Source: Burkholderiaceae bacterium
GTDB lineage: Bacteria > Pseudomonadota > Gammaproteobacteria > Burkholderiales > Burkholderiaceae_C
Direction of reading: 5' to 3'
Length of the DNA stretch: 64,000 bases
Assembly: GCA_030695205.1 (NCBI GenBank)
Contig: JAUYTN010000018.1
Coordinates: 1-64,000 of the forward strand
Below the pieces are notes generated by a model. The model saw nothing but the letters and a program-made list of their open reading frames with translations, ran no database searches and was not told where the DNA came from. The position numbers and the translations under genes were made by a program. Numbering within the stretch: the stretch's first letter is position 1; each line of letters opens with the position of its first letter. Positions 1 to 8,184 of this stretch are shown piece after piece.

Positions 1-282
1 GGTGATCATGTTCTTGACGTAGTCAGCATGGCCGGGGCAGTCCACGTGGGCGTAGTGGCGGTTGGCCGTTTCGTATTCCACGTGGGCGGTGTTGATGGTG
101 ATGCCGCGTGCTTTTTCTTCGGGCGCCGCATCGATCTGGTCGTAGGCCTTGGCCGAACCACCGAACTTGGCAGCCAGCACGGTGGTGATAGCGGCGGTCA
201 GTGTGGTTTTGCCATGGTCCACGTGGCCAATGGTGCCCACGTTGACGTGGGGCTTGGTGCGTTCAAACTTTTCTTTTCCCAT
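1..282 (-). CDS. tuf: Elongation factor Tu, N-terminal 94 residues (cut by window edge)
   Basis: EF-Tu is the GTPase that brings aminoacyl-tRNA to the ribosome. The visible N-terminus holds the G1/P-loop ([10 protein letters not shown], about residues 19-28), the switch I region ([14 protein letters not shown]) and the G3 box DCPGH. The reading frame runs off the left edge with no stop, so the GTPase domain is incomplete here. The ATG at 282 gives the canonical [20 protein letters not shown] start. It lies 39 bases downstream of tRNA-Thr on the same strand. This matches the tRNA-tufB operon of enterobacteria and many betaproteobacteria, so it is very probably cotranscribed with the three tRNAs. 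Confidence 0.97.
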   Translation of the reverse strand, partial: MGKEKFERTKPHVNVGTIGHVDHGKTTLTAAITTVLAAKFGGSAKAYDQIDAAPEEKARGITINTAHVEYETANRHYAHVDCPGHADYVKNMIT

Positions 283-321
283 TTTTCAGCTCCAAAAGTG
301 CGCCAAAACAAAAAAGACAGG

Positions 322-396
<75 letters not shown>

Positions 397-447
397 CGAC
401 AACCGAAAAACTCGGCCGCCAACAAACTTAATACATATCGCGATTTC

Positions 448-521
448 TGGAGCGGGAAACGGGAATCGAACCCGTATCATTAGCTTGGAAGGCTAAGGTT
501 CTACCACTAAACTATTCCCGC
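448..521 (-). tRNA. tRNA-Gly (TCC)
   Basis: Acceptor GCGGGAA pairs with TTCCCGC, the anticodon loop is CTTCCAA (anticodon TCC), the T-loop is GGTTCGATTCC, and CCA is encoded. It sits between tRNA-Tyr and tRNA-Thr, about 50 to 60 bases from each, in the same transcription unit. Confidence 0.97.
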
Positions 522-578
522 ATTCCCTGCCCGTCGCTGGCTGCTTTCGGTTCAAACTGCCAACGAACTGCGTGTGGG

Positions 579-664
579 TGGTGGAGAGGGCTGGATTCGA
601 ACCAGCGTAGGCGTAAGCCAACAGATTTACAGTCTGCCCCCTTTAGCCACTCGGGCACCTCTCC
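579..664 (-). tRNA. tRNA-Tyr (GTA)
   Basis: This is a class II tRNA of 86 bases with a long variable arm. Acceptor GGAGAGG pairs with CCTCTCC, the anticodon stem-loop is CAGACTGTAAATCTG (anticodon GTA), and CCA is encoded. It is the first gene of the tRNA-tuf unit. Its 5' end lies 15 bases past the ung stop codon. Confidence 0.97.
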
Positions 665-678
665 ACAGCTAGTCTGCA

Positions 679-708
679 ATTATGCCACGGTTTTGGACTG
701 ACTGGCAA
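679..708 (-). promoter_or_regulatory. Sigma-70 promoter of the tRNA-tuf operon, overlapping the ung stop codon
   Basis: On the minus strand TTGCCA (708-703, 5 of 6 to consensus) is followed after 18 bases by CATAAT (684-679, 5 of 6). The predicted transcript starts a few bases before the tRNA-Tyr 5' end at 664. The TAA stop of ung (682-680) forms the core of the -10 box. No other good hexamer pair is visible between ung and tRNA-Tyr. Confidence 0.75.
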
Positions 709-1450
709 ACCAGTCCACCGGCACCTGGTTGTGCGACAGCAACCAGCGATTGGCCTGACCAAAATGGCCACAACCCACGAACGGCAACGGCCCCCTGGTG
801 GCCGACAGCGGCGACGGGTGGTTGGCTACGAGCACCAGATGGCGGCTGGCATCCACTTGCGACGCGAATCGCTGGGCATGCGCGCCCCACAACATGAAGA
901 CACAAGCCTGCGACTGGAGGTTGACCGCTTTCAGGACTGCTGCCGACAGAACCTCCCACCCCCGTCCGCAATGGGTGCCCGGCTTCCCTTGCTCCACGCT
1001 CAGGCAGGTGTTGAGCAGCAAGACGCCTTGCTGCGCCCAGGAGACGAGTGATCCGCTTGGCGGCGCGGGATGCTCCAAATCCCGACTGAGTTCGCGGTAC
1101 ACATTGCGCAGCGAGGGCGGAAGACGGCAGCCCTCGCCCACCGAGAAGGCCAAACCCTCGGCCTGACCGGGGCCGTGGTAGGGATCCTGCCCCAGGATGA
1201 CCACCTTGACGGAGGACAGTGGCGTGAGCGCCAGCATGCGCAACGGTTGTGGTGGGTACATGGTGGCACCCTGCGCCACCCGCTCCCCCAGATACCTCTG
1301 CAGCGACACACCCTCCGGGCTGCTGGCAAAGGCCTCGACCAACGGCGCCCAATCAGGCGCGACAGATGCCGCCTCCAGCCCAGGCTGCCACGGGGCGTGG
1401 CTGGCCTGCCGGGCTTCAGGGGGGTGGAACAGCTGCTGCTGTGCCGTCAC
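680..1450 (-). CDS. ung: Uracil-DNA glycosylase, family 1
   Basis: Ung removes uracil from DNA in base excision repair. The 256-residue protein has the water-activating loop GQDPYHG at residues 87-93 (catalytic Asp89) and the DNA-intercalating loop [10 protein letters not shown] at 211-220, both intact. Length fits the family (about 220-260). The start is GTG at 1450, overlapping the trpC stop as GTGA, so translation is probably coupled to trpC. It is therefore the last gene of the long trp unit. Its 3' end carries the promoter of the following tRNA operon. Confidence 0.96.
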   Translation of the reverse strand: MTAQQQLFHPPEARQASHAPWQPGLEAASVAPDWAPLVEAFASSPEGVSLQRYLGERVAQGATMYPPQPLRMLALTPLSSVKVVILGQDPYHGPGQAEGLAFSVGEGCRLPPSLRNVYRELSRDLEHPAPPSGSLVSWAQQGVLLLNTCLSVEQGKPGTHCGRGWEVLSAAVLKAVNLQSQACVFMLWGAHAQRFASQVDASRHLVLVANHPSPLSATRGPLPFVGCGHFGQANRWLLSHNQVPVDWFASQSKTVA

Positions 1451-2250
1451 AGGTCAAACAGTGCAGCCAGTGCCACACCGGGATCAGGAGCGCGCATGAA
1501 AGCCTCGCCCACCAGGTATGCGGGCACCTGGGCATTGCGCAGAATGGTCACATCCTGCGGCGTCAGAATGCCGGATTCAGCGACCAGCAGGCGACCGGCC
1601 TCCAGAAGGGCGGGCACCTCGCGGATCAGCGACAAGGTGGTGTCGAGGCTGACCTCAAATGTGCGCAGGTTGCGGTTGTTGACCCCGATCAATGGCGTGT
1701 TCAATCGCAGCGCACGGTCAAGCTCGGCGCGGTCGTGCACCTCGACCAGCACCGCCATACCCAGAGACACCGCCAGGGACTCCATCTCCGCCATCTGAGC
1801 GTCGCTCAGACAGGCAGCGATCAGCAAAATGGCATCGGCGCCCATGACCCTGGCTTCGTAGACCTGATAGGGGTCAACCATGAAATCCTTTCGCAGCACC
1901 GGCAGGTGGCAACTGGCCCGGGCTTGCTTGAGGAAGTCGGAGGTTCCCTGAAAAAACTGCCGGTCAGTCAGCACCGACAGGCAGGCGGCACCATGCTCGG
2001 CGTAGCTTTGCGCAATATCGGCCGGGATGAAGTCGGCACGCAGCACCCCTTTGGATGGGCTGGCTTTTTTCACCTCTGCAATGACAGCGGGTTGTCCCGC
2101 CTGCTGGCGGACGCGCAAGGCCCCCAGAAAATCGCGGGTCAGCAAACGGCTTTCTGCGTCTTCGCGCACCACCGCAAGCGGAGCTTTTTTCAGGGCAGCA
2201 GCGATTTCCTCGCGTTTAACGGTAACGATTTTTTCAAGAATGTCGCTCAT
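1447..2250 (-). CDS. trpC: Indole-3-glycerol-phosphate synthase
   Basis: This enzyme closes the indole ring: it converts 1-(o-carboxyphenylamino)-1-deoxyribulose 5-phosphate to indole-3-glycerol phosphate, the fourth step of tryptophan synthesis. The 267-residue TIM-barrel protein shows [11 protein letters not shown] (beta-1 phosphate/substrate loop), [18 protein letters not shown] and VAESGI, all hallmarks of TrpC. It is monofunctional, with no TrpF domain. It overlaps the stop of the small membrane ORF upstream by 17 bases and the start of ung by 4 bases, so it sits in a tightly coupled trpD-ORF-trpC-ung string. Confidence 0.97.
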   Translation of the reverse strand: MSDILEKIVTVKREEIAAALKKAPLAVVREDAESRLLTRDFLGALRVRQQAGQPAVIAEVKKASPSKGVLRADFIPADIAQSYAEHGAACLSVLTDRQFFQGTSDFLKQARASCHLPVLRKDFMVDPYQVYEARVMGADAILLIAACLSDAQMAEMESLAVSLGMAVLVEVHDRAELDRALRLNTPLIGVNNRNLRTFEVSLDTTLSLIREVPALLEAGRLLVAESGILTPQDVTILRNAQVPAYLVGEAFMRAPDPGVALAALFDL

Positions 2251-2455
2251 GGGTAGACCTGGAAGACTGTGGTTGGATGGGCTGGACTGCGTGGGCTTCG
2301 ACGCCGGTGGCGCTGTCGGGTACAGGGTCGGGAACTGGCGCTTTGAGCACCTTGAGAAATACCCGGTGCATGACCCAGGCCGTCACCAGAAAAAGCGCCG
2401 ACACGCCCAGTGCAATCCAGGTGCCGGGGTCGCTCCAGAGGCTGGTCGGCATCAT
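2234..2455 (-). CDS. Small single-pass membrane protein between trpD and trpC
   Basis: I do not recognise a named family. The 73-residue product has one strongly hydrophobic segment at about residues 11-33 ([20 protein letters not shown]), then a proline-rich hydrophilic tail. The start ATG at 2455 overlaps the trpD stop as ATGA, and the stop overlaps the trpC start by 17 bases. It is thus fitted into the operon by translational coupling at both ends, which argues that it is translated. The Met-Met start and the single segment suggest a small inner-membrane protein. No tryptophan-pathway role can be read from the sequence. Confidence 0.6.
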   Translation of the reverse strand: MMPTSLWSDPGTWIALGVSALFLVTAWVMHRVFLKVLKAPVPDPVPDSATGVEAHAVQPIQPQSSRSTHERHS

Positions 2456-3495
2456 GCAGCTTCCTGGTGGCTGAATGCCACCAGCTGGTGCAGCTTGTCG
2501 CGGGCGGCGCCGCTTTCCAAGGCCTGTTGCGCGAGCCCCAACCCAGCCTGCATGGACGGTGCGACGTTGGCCGCATACAGCGCCACCCCTGCGTTGAGGG
2601 CCACAATGTCCCTGGCCGGTCCGGGTCGGTTGTCCAGCACCCCCAACAGCATCGCCCGCGAGTCCTCGGGGGTGTCCACCCTCAAGGCGCGGTTGCTGGC
2701 CATGGGCAGGCCAAAGTCTTCGGGGTGGATCTCATACTCGGTGATATCGCCATGTTTGAGCTCCCCCACCAGGGTGGCAGCACCCAGGGACACCTCGTCC
2801 ATGCCATCTCTGCCATACACCACCACGGCGTGCTCGGCGCCCAGGCGCTGCAGCGCCCGCACCTGTATGCCCACCAGGTCGGCATGGAACACGCCCATGA
2901 GGATGTTGGGTGCGCTGGCGGGGTTGGTGAGCGGGCCCAGGATGTTGAAGATGGTCTTGATGCCCAGCTCACGGCGCACCGGGGCCACGTTTTTCATGGC
3001 AGGGTGGTGGTTGGGTGCGAACATGAACCCCAGGCCGGTCTGCTCGATGCTTTGCGCAATGCGCTCCGGCGCCAGATTGATGTTGACGCCCAGGCTCTCC
3101 AGTACGTCTGCGCTTCCGCTCTTGCTGCTGACACTGCGCCCACCGTGTTTGCTCACCCGCGCCCCGGCGGCGGCGGCCACGAACATGGCGCAGGTGGAAA
3201 TGTTGAAGGTGTGCGAGCCGTCGCCGCCTGTGCCCACGATGTCCACCAGGTGGGTGGTGTCTGCAACCGGCACCTTGGTAGAAAACTCGCGCATGACCTG
3301 CGCGGCCGCCGTGATTTCACCGATGGTTTCTTTTTTGACCCGCAGACCGGTGATGAGTGCGGCCACCATGACAGGCGACATCTCTCCGCCCATGATGAGG
3401 CGCATGAGGTGCAGCATTTCGTCGTGAAAAATTTCGCGATGCTCGATGGTGCGTTGCAGCGCCTGCTGGGGGGTGATTTTGGCGGCGTGGGGCAT
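2452..3495 (-). CDS. trpD: Anthranilate phosphoribosyltransferase
   Basis: TrpD transfers the phosphoribosyl group of PRPP to anthranilate, the second committed step of tryptophan synthesis. The 347-residue protein has the PRPP/Mg signature [14 protein letters not shown], the [18 protein letters not shown] segment and the anthranilate-site [17 protein letters not shown]. It is a stand-alone enzyme, not fused to TrpG. It lies 36 bases after the LysE-family gene and overlaps the next small ORF by 4 bases. Confidence 0.97.
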   Translation of the reverse strand: MPHAAKITPQQALQRTIEHREIFHDEMLHLMRLIMGGEMSPVMVAALITGLRVKKETIGEITAAAQVMREFSTKVPVADTTHLVDIVGTGGDGSHTFNISTCAMFVAAAAGARVSKHGGRSVSSKSGSADVLESLGVNINLAPERIAQSIEQTGLGFMFAPNHHPAMKNVAPVRRELGIKTIFNILGPLTNPASAPNILMGVFHADLVGIQVRALQRLGAEHAVVVYGRDGMDEVSLGAATLVGELKHGDITEYEIHPEDFGLPMASNRALRVDTPEDSRAMLLGVLDNRPGPARDIVALNAGVALYAANVAPSMQAGLGLAQQALESGAARDKLHQLVAFSHQEAA

Positions 3496-3531
3496 GGTGG
3501 GTCTCCGGAATGGCTACGGAACTGTAAGGGG

Positions 3532-4185
3532 TCAAGGCTGCGGGGCAGCGGTGAGGGCCAGCTTCGCGCCAAAACCTACAAACATCGCGCCCGCCACGCG
3601 GTCCAGCCAGTACATGGCGCGTTGCACCGCGCCCAGGCGGCGCGTGGCCCAGGCAGCCAGCACGGCGTAGCCGACATTGATGGGCAAGGCATTGACGTTG
3701 AACAGCACGCCCAGCAGCACAAACGTCAGCGCCGGTTGGGCCGCGCCAGACGCGATGAATTGCGGCACAAAGGCCAGAAAAAACAGCGCCACCTTGGGGT
3801 TGAGCGCGTTGGTGAAAAAGCCTTTGAAAAATATTTTTCTCAGTGCCATACCTCTTATCTGCATTGATTTTTCAGCTGTCAATTCAACGGGTTCTGTCGA
3901 CCGAGAAAACAGCAACTTCAGCCCCACGTACAACAGGTACGCCGCGCCCACCCACTTCAACACCGTGAACGCGGTGCTGGACGCAGCCATGAGGGCACTC
4001 ACCCCGAGCGCCGCGGCAAAAATGTGCACAAAACACCCGGCGGTGATGCCCAGCGCGGCCACCATGCCCGCTTTGGCGCCCGAGCGCAGCGCGCTGCTGA
4101 CGATGTAAAGCACATCCGGCCCCGGTGTGAGGTTGAGCAACCAGCCCGCCAGGATGAACAGCCCAAGGTTTTGAACGTCGGCCAT
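3532..4185 (-). CDS. LysE/RhtB-family amino-acid exporter
   Basis: Members of this family export amino acids across the inner membrane. The 217-residue protein has about six hydrophobic segments and the N-terminal family signature LTPGPDVLYIVSSALRSGAKAG. Residues about 102-117 (ELTAEKSMQIRGM region) fall in a locally AT-rich stretch that matches a dispersed repeat of this window, so that loop is probably an insertion. It sits 18 bases after ltaE and 36 before trpD. The substrate cannot be read from sequence; threonine, homoserine or an aromatic amino acid are possibilities suggested by the neighbours. Confidence 0.88.
   Translation of the reverse strand: MADVQNLGLFILAGWLLNLTPGPDVLYIVSSALRSGAKAGMVAALGITAGCFVHIFAAALGVSALMAASSTAFTVLKWVGAAYLLYVGLKLLFSRSTEPVELTAEKSMQIRGMALRKIFFKGFFTNALNPKVALFFLAFVPQFIASGAAQPALTFVLLGVLFNVNALPINVGYAVLAAWATRRLGAVQRAMYWLDRVAGAMFVGFGAKLALTAAPQP
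3834..3881 (-). repeat. Degenerate AT-rich dispersed repeat, copy inside the LysE-family gene
   Basis: The plus strand reads GCCATACCTCTTATCTGCA then, after 8 bases, TCAGCTGTC. It aligns with the copy at 8469-8518 (GCCACTCAACGCTTATCC, CAGCTATC) and with the reverse complement of the intergenic copies. It adds about 16 residues in frame. Base composition drops sharply against the flanking gene. Confidence 0.5.
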
Positions 4186-4203
4186 GGCGGTTTTCAGGCT
4201 TCT

Positions 4204-5259
4204 TCATGCGTTAAAAAACCCGCGGATGGCCGCCACCGCGTGGTCCACCCCGGCGGCGTCCACGTTCAGATGCGTGACGAACCGCAGCCGGTACAGGCCC
4301 GTGGCCCGGACGCCGTGGGCGGCCAAGTGGGCCAACAAAGCGGCAGAGCGGTCGCGGGCATCGCCCACCAGATCCACGAACACGATGTTGGTGTGGGGGG
4401 CCTCCACCTGTAGGCCCGGTACGCCTGCCAAACCTGCCGCCAGGCGCTGGGCCTGCGCATGATCGTCGGCCAGGCGGTCTAAGTGATGGTCCAGCGCATA
4501 CAGCGCTGCCGCCGCCAGCATGCCCGACTGGCGCATGCCGCCACCGGCCATTTTTCGGATGCGGTGGGCACGCTGGATGAACTCGGCCGAGCCGCACAAA
4601 GCCGAGCCCACCGGTGCACCCAAGCCTTTGCTGAAGCAGACCGACACACTGTCAAAACACTGGGCGATGCGTTTCCCCTCCGCCTGGGCCGTGGCACCCG
4701 TCAGCGCGGCCTGCGCCACTGCCGCGTTGAACAGGCGCGCGCCGTCCAGGTGTCGGGACAAGCCCTTGGACTGCGCCCAGTCCGTGGCGCTTTGCACGTA
4801 GTCGAACGGCAGCAGCTTGCCGCCCAGGGTGTTTTCCAGCGCCAGCAGGCGGGTGCGGGCAAAGTGGGCGTCGTCAGGTTTGACGGCGGCCTCCAGGTCG
4901 GCCAGGGCCAGCGTGCCGTCGGGCTGGTGCGCCAAGGGCTGCGGCTGGATGCTGCCGAACACCGCGCCACCGCCACCTTCCCAGCGGTAACAGTGCGCCT
5001 GCTGGCCCACCAGGTATTCATCGCCCCGCTGGCAATGCGCCAGCAGCGCGCAGAGGTTGCTTTGCGTGCCGGTGGGCACAAACAGCGCGGCCTCGAAACC
5101 CAGCAGGCTGGCGATTCGTGCCTGCAGCGCGTTGACCGTGGGGTCGTCGCCAAACACATCGTCGCCCAGCGGGGCCGCCAACATCGCCTGGCGCATGGCG
5201 GCAGTGGGCTGGGTAACGGTGTCGCTGCGCAAATCGACTAAGGGCTGGTGATTTTGCAT
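4204..5259 (-). CDS. ltaE: Low-specificity L-threonine aldolase
   Basis: This PLP enzyme splits threonine or allo-threonine to glycine and acetaldehyde. The 351-residue fold-type I protein opens with DLRSDTVTQP and GDDVFGDDPTVN, the family signature. It has HLDGARLFNAA (the Asp that binds the PLP ring nitrogen) and the PLP lysine in CFSKGLGAPVGS. It lies within the trp unit: 47 bases after trpG, across a dispersed AT-rich repeat, and 18 before the LysE-family exporter. A threonine/glycine link to the exporter is inference. Confidence 0.93.
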   Translation of the reverse strand: MQNHQPLVDLRSDTVTQPTAAMRQAMLAAPLGDDVFGDDPTVNALQARIASLLGFEAALFVPTGTQSNLCALLAHCQRGDEYLVGQQAHCYRWEGGGGAVFGSIQPQPLAHQPDGTLALADLEAAVKPDDAHFARTRLLALENTLGGKLLPFDYVQSATDWAQSKGLSRHLDGARLFNAAVAQAALTGATAQAEGKRIAQCFDSVSVCFSKGLGAPVGSALCGSAEFIQRAHRIRKMAGGGMRQSGMLAAAALYALDHHLDRLADDHAQAQRLAAGLAGVPGLQVEAPHTNIVFVDLVGDARDRSAALLAHLAAHGVRATGLYRLRFVTHLNVDAAGVDHAVAAIRGFFNA

Positions 5260-5302
5260 GAAATTGGCCTTTTGCGCTCTCTATATATAAATAGTTAGCT
5301 AC
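5260..5302 (-). repeat. AT-rich dispersed repeat between trpG and ltaE
   Basis: The minus strand reads GTAGCTAACTATTTATATAT followed by AGAGAGCGCAAAAGGCCAAT. It shares the core TAGCTAACTATTTATAT and AAGCG/GAGCGCAAAAGGC with the copies at 56696-56745 and 30081-30138. It begins right after the trpG stop codon in sense orientation and carries stop codons in all three frames. Confidence 0.65.
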
Positions 5303-5306
5303 TTAT

Positions 5307-5885
5307 TTATCTAACCAGAAAGTTCTTCAGCATGGCGTGGCCGTGTTCAGTCAGGATGCTTTCCGGGTGGAACTGCACGCCCTCCACGTCCAAGGTTTTG
5401 TGGCGAATGCCCATCACCTCGCCGTCACCGGTCCAGGCGGTGGCCTCCAGGCAATCGGGGCAGGTGCTGCGCTCGATGGCCAGCGAGTGGTAGCGGTTGA
5501 CCGTGAAGCGCTGGGGCAACCCGGCAAACACGCCCTGCTGGGTGGTGGTGATGACGCTGGTTTTGCCGTGCATCAGCTCCTGCGCCCGCACGATGGTGCC
5601 GCCAAATGCCGCACCTATGCTCTGGTGACCCAGGCACACGCCCAAAATAGGCACCCGCCCGGCAAAGTGGCGGATGGCCTCGACCGAAATACCTGCCTCG
5701 GCGGGCGAACAAGGCCCCGGGGAAATGACCAGCCGATCCATCTGCCCACCGGCCCACAGCGCGTCCATCTGCTCCAGCGTGATTTCGTCGTTGCGGGCCA
5801 CGGTGACCGTGGCACCCAGCTCACCAAAGTACTGGACGATGTTGTAGGTGAAGCTGTCGTAGTTGTCGATCATCAGCAGTTTCAT
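5307..5885 (-). CDS. trpG: Anthranilate synthase component II (glutamine amidotransferase)
   Basis: TrpG releases ammonia from glutamine for TrpE. The 192-residue class I amidotransferase has the nucleophile motif [10 protein letters not shown] (Cys at about residue 79) and the His-Glu pair in VQFHPESIL. The start [15 protein letters not shown] at 5885 is typical; a longer frame upstream has no family similarity. It overlaps the chorismate mutase stop by 4 bases (ATGA). It may also serve PabB, as in other bacteria with one TrpG; that is inference. Confidence 0.97.
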   Translation of the reverse strand: MKLLMIDNYDSFTYNIVQYFGELGATVTVARNDEITLEQMDALWAGGQMDRLVISPGPCSPAEAGISVEAIRHFAGRVPILGVCLGHQSIGAAFGGTIVRAQELMHGKTSVITTTQQGVFAGLPQRFTVNRYHSLAIERSTCPDCLEATAWTGDGEVMGIRHKTLDVEGVQFHPESILTEHGHAMLKNFLVR

Positions 5886-6217
5886 GGGGCACTTTCGGTG
5901 GGTGCGGGTCCGCGCAGGCGGGCAAACTCGCGGTGCTCGTGGGCAATACAAACCTCCATCAGTCCTCGGTAGATGGCTTCCATCACATCGGCGTTGCCAC
6001 CTTCGGCCTGGGCGTGGTCGCGCACACGATCGACAATGGCCTGGATGCGACCCTCGTCGCGCACCTGTGCCTGGCTGTGTTTGATGCGCGCGGCTTCCGT
6101 CATGTAACCCACCCGCTCCACCAGCAAAGGCACCAGCACGTCGTCCAAAGCGTCTACCGCCCGGCGAACCTCGACCATGGTGGTGCAGGGCTTGACCCGA
6201 TCAATCGCCTGGCTCAT
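5882..6217 (-). CDS. AroQ-type chorismate mutase
   Basis: Chorismate mutase turns chorismate into prephenate, the branch to phenylalanine and tyrosine. The 111-residue all-helical protein looks like a monofunctional AroQ/PchB-like mutase: an N-terminal [19 protein letters not shown] helix with the conserved Arg and Asp/Glu, then AARIK and a C-terminal [16 protein letters not shown] helix. It is embedded between trpE and trpG with 4-base ATGA overlaps on both sides. Its gene thus makes the competing branch enzyme from the same mRNA as anthranilate synthase. PchB-like isochorismate-pyruvate lyase activity cannot be excluded. Confidence 0.88.
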   Translation of the reverse strand: MSQAIDRVKPCTTMVEVRRAVDALDDVLVPLLVERVGYMTEAARIKHSQAQVRDEGRIQAIVDRVRDHAQAEGGNADVMEAIYRGLMEVCIAHEHREFARLRGPAPTESAP

Positions 6218-7779
6218 TCCAACCCCCCCTCAACCAGTTCTGCAGCGCGCAGCAGCGCGCGCGCCTTGTGCTCGGTTTCGCGCCACTCCATCTCGGGCAC
6301 GCTGTCGGCCACCACACCGGCTGCGGCCTGCACGTACAACACACCGTCTTTGACGACGCCGGTGCGAATGGCAATGGCCACGTCCATGTCGCCACCAAAG
6401 CTGAGGTAGCCGCATGCGCCGCCATACACGCCGCGCTTGGTGGGTTCAAGCTGGTCGATCAGCTCCATGGCATGCACCTTGGGCGCACCGCTGAGCGTGC
6501 CTGCCGGGAAGGTGGCTTTGAGCACGTCCATGTTGCCAAGCGAGCGGCCTTCGGGGCCTTCGTTCAGAATGCCTTCGACGTTGCTCACGATGTGCATGAC
6601 GTGGCTGTAGCGCTCGATGGCAAAGGCCTCTGTCACCTTCACCGAGCCGATGCGCGCAATGCGCCCGATGTCGTTGCGGGCCAGATCGATCAGCATCACA
6701 TGCTCGGCACGCTCTTTCGGGTCGGCCAGCAGGTCTTTTTCGGCGGCCAGATCGGCCTCGGGCGTGGCTGCGCGGGGGCGCGTACCGGCCAGCGGGCGAA
6801 TCGTCGCCTTCACACCGGTCTTGCCATCCACCTCCACCGTCTCCTGGCGCACCAGGATTTCGGGCGAAGCGCCCACCACATGCAAATCCCCACCTGCGCC
6901 ATCGGCACCGTGGAAGTTGTAGTAGTACATGTAGGGGCTGGGGTTGAGCGAGCGCAGCGCCCGGTACAGGCTCAGCGGGCTTTGGGTGTAGGGCTTGGCC
7001 ATGCGCTGGCCCATCACGATCTGCATGCAATCCCCACCGGCAATCAGTGCCTTGGCGCGGTCCACCGCCGCCAGAAAGTCGGCCTGTGTGCGGTTGCTGC
7101 TGACGGGCTGTGGAGCAGTGGCGGGCGTGGCGGGAGGGAACACCGCCGAACGCAGCCGCGCCTTCAGCTCGGCCAGGCGGGCCTGCCCACGGGCGTAGGC
7201 ACGGGGCTGGGCCGGGTCGGCGTACACCATGATGTGCAGCTTGCCCGACAGGTTGTCGATGACGGCCAGCTCTTCGCACTGCAACAGCAGGATGTCAGGC
7301 GTGCCCACGTCGTCGGGCGGGCAACTGGCTTCCAGCTTTTTCTCGATGTAGCGCACCGCGTCGTAGCCGAAGTAGCCCGCCAGGCCACCGCAGAAACGCG
7401 GCATGCCGGGCTTGATGGCCACTTTGAAGCGCTGCTGGTAGGCGGCGATGAAGTCCAGCGGGTTGCCTTGCGCGGTTTCCACCACGCGGCCATCGGTCAC
7501 CACCTCGGTTTTAGCTTCTGCGCCGAAGCCCGTGGCACGCAGCAGCGTGCGGGCGGGCAGACCGATGAAGCTGTAGCGGCCAAACCGCTCGCCGCCCACC
7601 ACCGACTCCAGCAAAAAGCTGTTGGCACCGGGCTCGGCACCGGGGCTGGCGGCCGAGGTGTGTGCCAGCTTCAGGTACAGCGACAGCGGGGTTTCGAGGT
7701 CGGCAAAGGCCTCGACGCTCAGGGGAATGCGGTTGTAACCCTGGGCAACCAGTTGGTCGAATTCGGTTGGTGTGATCAC
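6214..7779 (-). CDS. trpE: Anthranilate synthase component I
   Basis: TrpE makes anthranilate from chorismate with ammonia from TrpG and is the usual point of tryptophan feedback inhibition. The protein has the N-terminal regulatory half (YNRIPLS, LLESVVGGERFGRYSFIG with the LLES tryptophan-binding motif) and the C-terminal chorismate-binding half (TIRPLAGTRPR, MLIDLARNDIGRI, GAPKVHAMELIDQLEP, AIRTG). I start it at GTG 7779 (VITPTEF) because AAAAGG lies about 10 bases upstream and the length (521) fits. ATG 7797 is an alternative that adds 6 residues. It is the first gene of the long trp unit. Confidence 0.95.
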   Translation of the reverse strand: MITPTEFDQLVAQGYNRIPLSVEAFADLETPLSLYLKLAHTSAASPGAEPGANSFLLESVVGGERFGRYSFIGLPARTLLRATGFGAEAKTEVVTDGRVVETAQGNPLDFIAAYQQRFKVAIKPGMPRFCGGLAGYFGYDAVRYIEKKLEASCPPDDVGTPDILLLQCEELAVIDNLSGKLHIMVYADPAQPRAYARGQARLAELKARLRSAVFPPATPATAPQPVSSNRTQADFLAAVDRAKALIAGGDCMQIVMGQRMAKPYTQSPLSLYRALRSLNPSPYMYYYNFHGADGAGGDLHVVGASPEILVRQETVEVDGKTGVKATIRPLAGTRPRAATPEADLAAEKDLLADPKERAEHVMLIDLARNDIGRIARIGSVKVTEAFAIERYSHVMHIVSNVEGILNEGPEGRSLGNMDVLKATFPAGTLSGAPKVHAMELIDQLEPTKRGVYGGACGYLSFGGDMDVAIAIRTGVVKDGVLYVQAAAGVVADSVPEMEWRETEHKARALLRAAELVEGGLE

Positions 7780-7980
7780 GGGGCAAGACCTTTTCATCAG
7801 GCTGGGCGAGTGGCTTGCGTGAGGGCTGGGCGCTCGTCCGGGCGGCGTGCCTGGCTGGGTGTGTGCCGGGCAATCGCCTGTGTTCGGGGGTGCCGTCCAA
7901 CCAATGGACGGTGAGGGCGTGTGGTTTGTATGACCACCGCGAGCCATTGGCCTAGCGCCAGGGAGGCAACCGCAGTCGGG

Positions 7981-8058
7981 TCAGCGCGCAGAGCAACCAC
8001 GCCAGGGCCAAGCTCCCCGGTCGCTGCAACCTGTGGTGATGATGCGGTGAATAAACAT
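7981..8058 (-). CDS. Candidate trp leader peptide (25 residues, Trp-Pro-Trp)
   Basis: The ATG at 8058 opens a 26-codon frame ending in TGA at 7983-7981, about 200 bases before trpE. Residues 17-19 are Trp-Pro-Trp (TGG CCC TGG); tryptophan codons are otherwise rare in a random 25-residue frame. Hairpins lie between it and trpE. These are the elements of a ribosome-mediated attenuator. Against it: no clear Shine-Dalgarno, only two Trp codons, and no T-run after the hairpins. This is inference and not proof. Confidence 0.35.
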   Translation of the reverse strand: MFIHRIITTGCSDRGAWPWRGCSAR

Positions 8059-8131
8059 GTCGGCCAGTGTAGCAAAGGCCTGCTCAGCGCTTACCCGCAG
8101 CGGTACAACTGGGCTCGGGTGAATGCGCCCA

Positions 8132-8145
8132 CAGACCATGGTCTG
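8132..8145. promoter_or_regulatory. Perfect 14-bp palindrome, candidate operator
   Basis: CAGACCATGGTCTG is its own reverse complement. It lies 40 bases before the DUF748 start and 73 bases upstream of the candidate trp leader, between divergent genes. The bound protein is unknown. Confidence 0.35.
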
Positions 8146-8184
8146 CGTCAGCATCCGCTCGGGGGAGCCGAATAGACTTCAGCA

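Larger units (their letters stand above)
7780..8184 (-). other. Divergent control region between trpE and the DUF748 gene
   Basis: These 405 bases hold no clear protein gene beyond a 25-codon leader (7981-8058). On the trpE side there is a weak -10-like TACACT (8071-8066), the leader ORF, and a stem of 7 bp, CCGTCCA/TGGACGG (7893-7911), without a T-run. A GTGGT/ACCAC stem lies close by. On the far side is a perfect 14-bp palindrome at 8132-8145. A 92-codon frame across 7797-8075 looks like chance coding in GC-rich DNA. Confidence 0.5.

Noticed and set aside
7797..8075. 92-codon frame upstream of trpE
   Set aside because: No family resemblance; it covers the leader region in another frame, and such frames are common at this GC content.
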